Below are positions 9,148 to 14,552 of a stretch of DNA of 24,290 bases, one piece after another (position 1 is the stretch's first letter; every line of letters begins with the position of its first letter). The DNA comes from a virus. Where the stretch lies: positions 1 through 24,290 of the IMG/VR virus record IMGVR_UViG_3300007523_000088. One strand, written 5' to 3'. A program made the translations under genes and the position numbers. The notes beneath the pieces are model-generated. The model saw only the letters and a program-made list of their open reading frames with translations, ran no database searches and was not told the DNA's origin.

Positions 9148-9455
9148 TGGCCGATAAGAAATATCGTTTTGCACTAATATCCAGATATAAGAGTTTGATA
9201 AAAAAAAGAAACTTAGATGACGAGAATATAAATCTTCATATTCAGCAGTGGGCTTCAGACTCACTAATCGAATCTTATGGCATGGAGAAGTGCTACGATT
9301 TACTCGAGTATTACGTTAGGGTTTCTGCACATCCAAATTGGAAGTGGTTTACAAATAATGCTGACAAGGTGTATGATGCAAAAACAATTAAAGAAAATGA
9401 TGATAGAACAAGAGAGCTCCTAAGGTCACAGGCAAAAGAATGGTTGGATAAATAG
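9147..9455 (+). CDS. Small helical protein next to helicase; possible helicase accessory
   Basis: A 102-residue basic, mainly helical protein. It starts at GTG 9147, which overlaps the preceding TAG by one base, and its own TAG overlaps the helicase GTG by one base, so three genes are coupled in a row. Residues 1-65 look like a compact helical bundle (LIKKRNLDDENINLHIQQWA) and include an aromatic cluster (HPNWKWF, residues 62-68). No catalytic motif is visible. Position directly before a DnaB-type helicase makes a helicase-loader or accessory role thinkable, but there is no sequence proof of it. Confidence 0.5.
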   Translation: MADKKYRFALISRYKSLIKKRNLDDENINLHIQQWASDSLIESYGMEKCYDLLEYYVRVSAHPNWKWFTNNADKVYDAKTIKENDDRTRELLRSQAKEWLDK

Positions 9456-10666
9456 TGTTAGATTTAGAAGCAAGGGTAATTTCTGCTGTTTTAAAAGATA
9501 AGCAGATACATGTTTTATTTCAAGCAAATCCTGATGCGCTATTTAGAACACATAAAGATGTTTGGGACTTTGTTAAAAATTATTATGAGCAAAATTCAAC
9601 AGTTCCAACACAATCGTTATTGGTAGAAAAGTTTAGAGATTTTTCACCAGAGGGTGAAGTTGGAACTACAAAGCATCATCTTGAAGAGCTTAGAACTAAA
9701 TATTTAGAAGATAATCTTAAGAATATTTTGATGGAAGGTGCTAAACAATTAAATAATCATCAACCAATTGAAGCTTTGAATACTGTTATATCAAAGACTT
9801 CAGATTTGAAAAGACTTAGTGCAAATGTAAGAGATATTGATGCAACAGACATTGAAGATGCCTCTGCACACTTTACTTTAATTAAGGAGTTAAATGAACA
9901 AGGTATTCATGGTATTAAAACTAATCTTGCAGGTTTCGATAATTATCTTCCTGCTGGGATTACTGCTGGCCAGTTTGGTATTCTACTTGCCTATCCAGCT
10001 ATTGGTAAGTCTTGGCTCGCTATTTTTATGGCCGTTCAAGCGTGGAAGTCAGGAAAAGTTCCGCTAGTTATTTCTCTTGAAATGACAGAAAAAGAAGTTC
10101 GTAATCGTGTTTATACAATTATGGGAGATGGAATGTTCTCTCATAGAAGATTGAGTTCTGGATTAATTGATGTTGAAGGATTCGAGGTGTGGGCTAATCA
10201 GCACTTAAAAGACAAGCCTCCGTTTTATATAGTTTCTAGCGATGGTCTTGGAGAAGTTTCTCCCTCTATAATTAGAGGAAAGATTGATCAATATTCTCCA
10301 GATGTTGTTTTTGTTGATTACATTCAACTCATGCAACCAAATAGTCAAACTGATAATGAAGTTGTAAAGATTAAGAATATCTCCAGAGAGTTAAAAGTGT
10401 TAGCCGTTTCATCAGAAGTTCCAATCATAGCTATTGCCTCAGCAACACCAAGTGATGCAACAGATATGGAGAGCGTTCCGTCACTTGGACAGGTCGCTTG
10501 GTCTAAGCAGTTAGCGTACGATGCTGACTGGGTCTTAGCCCTGGGACGTGCTGGTGGCAGTACAATTCTTGAATGTGTATTTAGAAAGAACCGACATGGA
10601 TTCTGTGGAGAGTTTATGATTGATATTGATTTCGATAGCGGTAGATTTATTTACAAGGACTTGTAA
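9455..10666 (+). CDS. dnaB: DnaB-like replicative DNA helicase
   Basis: A 403-residue RecA-fold helicase that would unwind DNA ahead of the phage polymerase as a ring hexamer. It starts at GTG 9455. Residues 1-110 form a DnaB-like N-terminal helical domain (shorter than in cellular DnaB), followed by a linker. The ATPase domain has a P-loop AYPAIGKS (about 179-186), the H1a-like ISLEM (206-210), Walker B DVVFVDYIQLM (about 283-293) and an arginine-finger region RKNR (377-380). The usual Gln-containing SQLN motif H4 is replaced here by ASATPSDAT (about 329-337), which is odd for the family. It is coupled to the gene upstream and is followed by a promoter for the gene at 10699. Confidence 0.9.
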   Translation: MLDLEARVISAVLKDKQIHVLFQANPDALFRTHKDVWDFVKNYYEQNSTVPTQSLLVEKFRDFSPEGEVGTTKHHLEELRTKYLEDNLKNILMEGAKQLNNHQPIEALNTVISKTSDLKRLSANVRDIDATDIEDASAHFTLIKELNEQGIHGIKTNLAGFDNYLPAGITAGQFGILLAYPAIGKSWLAIFMAVQAWKSGKVPLVISLEMTEKEVRNRVYTIMGDGMFSHRRLSSGLIDVEGFEVWANQHLKDKPPFYIVSSDGLGEVSPSIIRGKIDQYSPDVVFVDYIQLMQPNSQTDNEVVKIKNISRELKVLAVSSEVPIIAIASATPSDATDMESVPSLGQVAWSKQLAYDADWVLALGRAGGSTILECVFRKNRHGFCGEFMIDIDFDSGRFIYKDL

Positions 10667-10674
10667 AAACAAGT
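10651..10674 (+). repeat. Overlapping inverted repeats at the helicase stop codon
   Basis: Two perfect inverted repeats share an arm. TTACAAG (10651-10657) pairs with CTTGTAA (10660-10666) around a 2-nt centre, and ACTTGT (10659-10664) pairs with ACAAGT (10669-10674) around an AAAA loop. They cover the helicase stop and end about 10 nt before the extended -10 at 10684. They could form alternative hairpins or be an operator for a dimeric regulator. There is no clean T-run directly after the second stem, so an intrinsic terminator is not well supported. Confidence 0.4.
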
Positions 10675-10683
10675 TAATTACTT

Positions 10684-10692
10684 TGATATAAT
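10684..10692 (+). promoter_or_regulatory. Extended -10 promoter giving a leaderless mRNA
   Basis: TGATATAAT is an exact extended -10 (TGnTATAAT). The hexamer ends at 10692 and the ATG of the next gene begins at 10699, exactly 6 nt later, so the start site would coincide with the A of the start codon. No ribosome-binding site precedes that ATG, which agrees with leaderless translation. No good -35 is present at 17 nt; TTGTAA at 10661 would need a 20-nt spacer. Confidence 0.6.
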
Positions 10693-10698
10693 TAAAGT

Positions 10699-11010
10699 AT
10701 GTACGCTCATAAGTCAATAAAAAGATTTAGCCTTGATGGTGAAATTTATGATGATTCTCACATCGTTAGACTTAAAGAGCAGTACTACTCTATGATTGTT
10801 ATGGGAATGAGATCTGATGGATATGTCCCAAGATATGATATTGACACAGACTTTACAATAAGCTATAATGGTAAGACATTCGATTTTGAAATATCGATAT
10901 ACGGTATATATGTAGGAAAGAGAACGGCAGAATGTATAGTGGGAATAAACAAAAACAAGCCAGTCATGGCTACTTCTACTCAGAAGATCAAATCAAAAGA
11001 AGTCTGCTAA
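10699..11010 (+). CDS. Small conserved phage protein, probably leaderless
   Basis: A 103-residue protein beginning 6 nt after a perfect extended -10 and lacking a ribosome-binding site. The middle is beta-rich with a distinctive stretch GYVPRYDIDTDFTISYNG (residues about 41-58), followed by FDFEISIYGIYVGKR and ending in a Lys-rich tail. I have seen similar small proteins between helicase and primase in actinophages but know no function. The last 79 nt overlap the primase frame, which is long for this genome and may mean that one of the two boundaries is wrong. Confidence 0.5.
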   Translation: MYAHKSIKRFSLDGEIYDDSHIVRLKEQYYSMIVMGMRSDGYVPRYDIDTDFTISYNGKTFDFEISIYGIYVGKRTAECIVGINKNKPVMATSTQKIKSKEVC

Positions 11011-11885
11011 CCGCAGGTATTGATGTAGTCTATGAAGTAGAAAGTGACTTTATAATTTTTTGTCCCTATCATAATAATTATAGATCTCCTGCTGCAGAAA
11101 TATCAAAAGAAAGCGGATTATTCTACTGCTTTGGATGTCAAGAATCTCATTCACTAATTGAAGTTATTATGTATGTAACCAAGAGATCATATTTTGAATC
11201 TGCAAGAATGGTTGATTCTAAATCAGAGAATGTAAACTTTCTTGAAAGTCTTGAATCAAAACTTGATACCAAGCCAGAATTTATAGAGTTTGATAATGAT
11301 GTTATCCAGAGACTAAACCAGATGGCACTTGCCTCAAGAAGGGCTGCAGAATATTATTTAGGTCGGGGAATAACAAAAGATAGTGTTCAAAAATATCTAC
11401 TTGGATATTCTGAAAATCAAGATATGGTTACAATACCAGTTCATTCTCCAGATGGAATATGTTTAGGATTTGTTGGAAGGTCTGTAGAGGGTAAGAAATT
11501 CAAGAATACTCCTGGACTACCAAAAGCAAAAACAATGTTTAATCTATTTAGAGCAAAGAGGTTTGACAAGGTATTTGTTGTTGAGTCAGCATTCGATGCA
11601 ATACGCTTAGAACAGGCAGGAGCACACGCTGTAGCCACTTTGGGAGCTTCTGTGTCGGGAAAACAGAGGGAACTCTTAAAACAGTATTTTAACAATGTAA
11701 TAGTTTTAGGAGACAACGATACTGCGGGAATAGAGATGGCTAAAAAGCTATGTAACATTCTTGGAACAAGTGCAATAAACGCAAAACTTCCAGAATCAGT
11801 AAAAGACGTATCAGAGTTATCAGAAGATGATTTAAAAAAGTTTACATCTCAATTTGATAACTTGATAGCAAATGTCTTACAGTAG
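10932..11885 (+). CDS. dnaG: DnaG-like DNA primase
   Basis: A 317-residue primase that would make RNA primers on the lagging strand. It has a CHC2-type zinc site at C44, H47, C66 and C69 (CPYHNN and YCFGCQ), a short RNA-polymerase-like part with FVGRS (about 180-184), and a Toprim domain with the conserved Glu in FVVESAFDAIRL (E218) and the DxD in LGDNDTAG (261-263). It lacks the long C-terminal helicase-interaction domain of cellular DnaG. ATG 10932 is the only good in-frame start but gives a 79-nt overlap with the gene before and has only a weak purine-rich stretch upstream. The conserved fold begins near residue 19, so the first residues may not be native. Confidence 0.88.
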   Translation: MYSGNKQKQASHGYFYSEDQIKRSLLTAGIDVVYEVESDFIIFCPYHNNYRSPAAEISKESGLFYCFGCQESHSLIEVIMYVTKRSYFESARMVDSKSENVNFLESLESKLDTKPEFIEFDNDVIQRLNQMALASRRAAEYYLGRGITKDSVQKYLLGYSENQDMVTIPVHSPDGICLGFVGRSVEGKKFKNTPGLPKAKTMFNLFRAKRFDKVFVVESAFDAIRLEQAGAHAVATLGASVSGKQRELLKQYFNNVIVLGDNDTAGIEMAKKLCNILGTSAINAKLPESVKDVSELSEDDLKKFTSQFDNLIANVLQ

Positions 11886-11886
11886 T

Positions 11887-11915
11887 TTGACATCTATTAG
11901 TCATAATGGTATAAT
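11887..11915 (+). promoter_or_regulatory. Consensus sigma-70-type promoter of the SSB gene
   Basis: TTGACA (11887-11892) and TATAAT (11910-11915) are both perfect and are 17 nt apart, and TGG just before the -10 adds the extended element. It is the strongest promoter visible in the window. Transcription would start near 11922, leaving a leader of about 39 nt. In that leader GTCC (11926-11929) can pair with GGAC (11937-11940) in a small hairpin, followed by the ribosome site GGGAG (11949-11953). Confidence 0.85.
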
Positions 11916-11960
11916 AGTAATAACTGTCCACATACAGGACGAAACATTGGGAGAAATAAT

Positions 11961-12611
11961 ATGGCAATTGTAAAAGGGCTAAAAAATATCGAAGCAATGC
12001 TCGATAGGCCAAAGTACGAAAATAGTGGTCCACGCATGACGTGGCTTAAGTTAGAAGATAGTCAAAGTATGTCAATTCGTTTTGTAAACGAACTTGATGC
12101 AGACTCACCAAGCTATGATGAAAACAATGGTCTTGCCATTGTAGTTTCAGAACACTCAAATCCAAAGGACTATAAGCGCAAGGCAGCATGTTCTGCCGAG
12201 AGCGAAGGCCGCTGCTTTGGTTGTGAAATGCATAGAAAAGATATGAAAGCTGGATGGAGATCCCGTCTACGCTTCTATATTAACGTTCTGGCTGATGACG
12301 GAGTAAATGATCCGTATATTGCAGTATGGAGCATGGGCGTAGCAAAGTCTGCAACATTTGACACAATTCGTGAATATGTTCAAGACTCACAGGCTCTTTC
12401 AAATATGACATGGAAGCTAAAGCGAAATGGCAAGGGAACAGAGACAACCTATATTCTAATCGGTGGTAAGCAAGACACAGAAAAGTTTGATTGGTCAAAA
12501 TACGAGATTCCAAATCTTGAATCAGTTGTAAGAGAAATTCCTTATGCTGAACAAGAATCGTTCTTTCTTGGTTTTGACAATCCGTCTGTGTCAACTTCTG
12601 TAGATTGGTAA
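11961..12611 (+). CDS. ssb: Single-stranded DNA-binding protein, gp32-like
   Basis: A 216-residue ssDNA-binding protein with GGGAG 7 nt before ATG. H65, C77, C85 and C88 (EHSNP, then AACSAE, then RCFGCE) give a His-Cys-Cys-Cys zinc pattern with nearly the same numbering as the known zinc ligands of T4 gp32 (His64, Cys77, Cys87, Cys90). The core from about 95 to 170 is an OB-like beta domain (RSRLRFYINVL, then YIAVWSMG). The C-terminal part is acidic and aromatic, as expected for contacts with replication partners. It would coat unwound DNA during replication and recombination. It is flanked by its own consensus promoter and a strong terminator, so a separate, abundant mRNA is likely. Confidence 0.85.
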   Translation: MAIVKGLKNIEAMLDRPKYENSGPRMTWLKLEDSQSMSIRFVNELDADSPSYDENNGLAIVVSEHSNPKDYKRKAACSAESEGRCFGCEMHRKDMKAGWRSRLRFYINVLADDGVNDPYIAVWSMGVAKSATFDTIREYVQDSQALSNMTWKLKRNGKGTETTYILIGGKQDTEKFDWSKYEIPNLESVVREIPYAEQESFFLGFDNPSVSTSVDW

Positions 12612-12615
12612 TTGC

Positions 12616-12645
12616 AGTGGGGGAGAAATACTCCCCCACTCTTTT
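12616..12645 (+). terminator. Intrinsic terminator after the SSB gene
   Basis: AGTGGGGGAG (12616-12625) pairs perfectly with CTCCCCCACT (12631-12640) around the 5-nt loop AAATA, followed by CTTTT. This 10-bp GC-rich stem is exceptional in this AT-rich sequence and begins 5 nt after the SSB stop codon. No separate promoter is obvious before the polymerase gene at 12661, so some read-through is probably needed for it. Confidence 0.88.
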
Positions 12646-12660
12646 AATTGAAAGGTTAAA

Positions 12661-13950
12661 ATGACTTACGTTCCACTTCATGTACACACTCACTACTCCC
12701 TAATGGATGGAGTTGCGACACCAGAAGAATATGCAAAACGTGCTTCTGAGATTGGACTATCTGCTATTGCAGTAACAGACCACGGCGTTCTGTCGGGCCA
12801 TAGACCAATGTATAGGGCTGCAAAAGCAAATGGAATAAAGCCTATATTGGGCATTGAAGGCTATATCACAGCAGATAGATTTGACACAAGAGATAAATCT
12901 GAAAGAACTGATCCATTAGACATGGTTTATAACCACATAGTTCTTCTTGCAAAAAATGATAAAGGTTTGGAAAATTTAAATAAGTTAAATGAGTTAGCTT
13001 GGACTGAAGGATATTACAGAAAGCCAAGAATTGACTTTGAAATTTTAGAAAAATATAAAGAGGGAATTATAGTATTGTCAGCCTGTATGAGTGGGCTTCT
13101 TGCTAAAGCAATTGAGCATAAAGAATATGCTGCTGCAAAAAAACTAATGACTTGGTTCAAAGAAAACTTTGGGGATGACTTTTATGTTGAGCTTATGCCA
13201 CATAATCCTGCGGAACTAAATAAAGAATTATTAGAAATGGCTGACACCTACGATGTCAAGCCAGTAGTAACACCTGATTGCCACCACTCTGACAAGAGTC
13301 AAAAAGTAATCCAGGAAATGATGCTACTTCTTAATACCCATGCAAAGGTTAAGAAAGATACAACTTTTGAAAAGGCTTCAAAGATTGAAGACCCAATGAA
13401 AAGACTTGACTATTTATATGGGGAAGATAGAATGATGAGTTTTAGAACATTTGATATTCACCTATTGTCTTATGAAGAAATTAAAACTGCCATGCAAAAT
13501 CAGGGAATCAAGCGTGAAGATATCTATGAAAATACTGTTGAGATTGCAAACAAGGTTGAAGAATATACAATTCATAGTGGGCTCGAACTTCTTCCAATAA
13601 ATGTTGAAGATCCAGATCAAGAACTTATGGCACTTGCTTATAGAGGAATAAATCTAAAGGGATTCTCTGAAAATAAAGAATATTTAGATAGATTAGATTT
13701 AGAACTTAGTGTTATTAAGTCAAAAAACTTTTCACCATATTTCTTAGTTGTTAATAATATGATTAGTTGGGCAAAAGAGCAAGGCATTATGGTTGGTCCA
13801 GGTCGAGGTAGTGCTGCAGGTTCTTTGGTATGCTATGCACTTGGAATTACAGATATTGATCCTATTGAATATGGATTGCTTTTCTTTAGATTTATAAGTG
13901 GTGACCAGGCTAAGTGGGAAAGTTTTTCAGGTTTTGATTTGGCCATTTGA
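12661..13950 (+). CDS. dnaE: DNA polymerase III alpha (DnaE), N-terminal fragment
   Basis: A 429-residue N-terminal part of a C-family replicative polymerase; AAAGG lies 5 nt before ATG. The PHP domain is at residues 1-270, with its metal motifs intact (HVHTHYSLMDG at 7-17, TDHG at 39-42, DCHH at 206-209). The start of the palm follows, with the phosphate-binding loop GPGRGSAAGS (379-388), then GITDIDP and GLLFFRFIS ending at residue 413. Normal DnaE would continue within about 6 residues to the PDxDxDF catalytic motif. Here 16 unrelated residues follow and then TGA, so this product has no catalytic aspartates and cannot polymerise alone. The missing part is encoded at 14494-16755. It could be one half of a two-chain polymerase, or an exon if the insertion is spliced. 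Confidence 0.88.
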   Translation: MTYVPLHVHTHYSLMDGVATPEEYAKRASEIGLSAIAVTDHGVLSGHRPMYRAAKANGIKPILGIEGYITADRFDTRDKSERTDPLDMVYNHIVLLAKNDKGLENLNKLNELAWTEGYYRKPRIDFEILEKYKEGIIVLSACMSGLLAKAIEHKEYAAAKKLMTWFKENFGDDFYVELMPHNPAELNKELLEMADTYDVKPVVTPDCHHSDKSQKVIQEMMLLLNTHAKVKKDTTFEKASKIEDPMKRLDYLYGEDRMMSFRTFDIHLLSYEEIKTAMQNQGIKREDIYENTVEIANKVEEYTIHSGLELLPINVEDPDQELMALAYRGINLKGFSENKEYLDRLDLELSVIKSKNFSPYFLVVNNMISWAKEQGIMVGPGRGSAAGSLVCYALGITDIDPIEYGLLFFRFISGDQAKWESFSGFDLAI

Positions 13951-13967
13951 TGAATGTGTGATATACT
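13939..13967 (+). promoter_or_regulatory. Extended -10 promoter of the HNH gene, leaderless
   Basis: TGATATACT (13959-13967) is an extended -10 with one mismatch, and TTGGCC (13939-13944) is a moderate -35 (4 of 6) at 17-nt spacing. The hexamer ends 6 nt before the HNH ATG at 13974, the same geometry as at 10684/10699, so the mRNA would start at the ATG. It lies right after the DnaE N-fragment stop and would let the endonuclease be made independently of the polymerase transcript. Confidence 0.6.
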
Positions 13968-13973
13968 TAAATT

Positions 13974-14552
13974 ATGAAAAGATGTCCCCTATGCGGAATT
14001 ACTAAAGATTTTTCAGAGTATCACAGAAGCTCTAAGACATCTAATGGTGTTCAGGGTCATTGTAAAGAGTGTAAGAAGGTCCTGTCAAAAAAATATGAAG
14101 CAACTAGAAGCAAGGAAAAAAAGAGTGAGTACGGGAAAGCTCGCTGGCAAAAAGTAAGAGGTGACCCCGTTTATTTAAAAAAGCATAAAGAATGGCGTGA
14201 TCGAAATCCCGAAAGAATAAAAGAGACTCTAGCAATATATAGGAAAAAGAATAGGGTTCAGCTACTCGCTCACAGGAGTAATCAAAAGTGTAGGAATAAG
14301 GGTTATCCTGGTATACTAAGCGTGAAAGAGTGGGAAGCGGCACTACAATTAACAAAGTATCTATGCATTGCCTGTGAAGAAGTTTTTGCAGATAGTGTAG
14401 ACCATGTAATTCCATTGATTAATGGGGGCCATAACGCCTATGACAATATACAGCCAATGTGCCTGAGGTGCAACTTAAAGAAAGGTAGAAGACATGTCGA
14501 TTTTAGACCTGAAGGATTTAGTGAGTCAATCAAAGAGATCTGTTCTAGATGA
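13974..14552 (+). CDS. HNH homing-type endonuclease with N-terminal zinc finger
   Basis: A 192-residue protein. Residues 4-33 hold a CxxC...CxxC zinc finger (C4, C7, C30, C33), common at the N-terminus of actinophage HNH endonucleases. A very basic helical linker follows (about 35-110). The HNH/beta-beta-alpha-metal domain occupies about 128-171: zinc Cys pairs C131/C134 and C163/C166, catalytic DH at 143-144, GGHN at 151-154, N158, and CNLKKG at the end, so the active site looks intact. It would cut a DNA target, most plausibly an uninterrupted dnaE of a related phage, to spread its own gene. It has its own leaderless promoter, and its last 59 nt overlap the start of the DnaE C-terminal gene. 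Confidence 0.85.
   Translation: MKRCPLCGITKDFSEYHRSSKTSNGVQGHCKECKKVLSKKYEATRSKEKKSEYGKARWQKVRGDPVYLKKHKEWRDRNPERIKETLAIYRKKNRVQLLAHRSNQKCRNKGYPGILSVKEWEAALQLTKYLCIACEEVFADSVDHVIPLINGGHNAYDNIQPMCLRCNLKKGRRHVDFRPEGFSESIKEICSR

Noticed and set aside
11441-11758. Minus-strand open frame over primase
   Set aside because: It lies opposite the Toprim domain of the primase and shows no motif of its own.
12280-12693. 137-codon open frame on the minus strand over the SSB gene
   Set aside because: It is antisense to a well-supported gene, crosses its terminator, has no ribosome site or domain, and the translation is low in recognisable structure.
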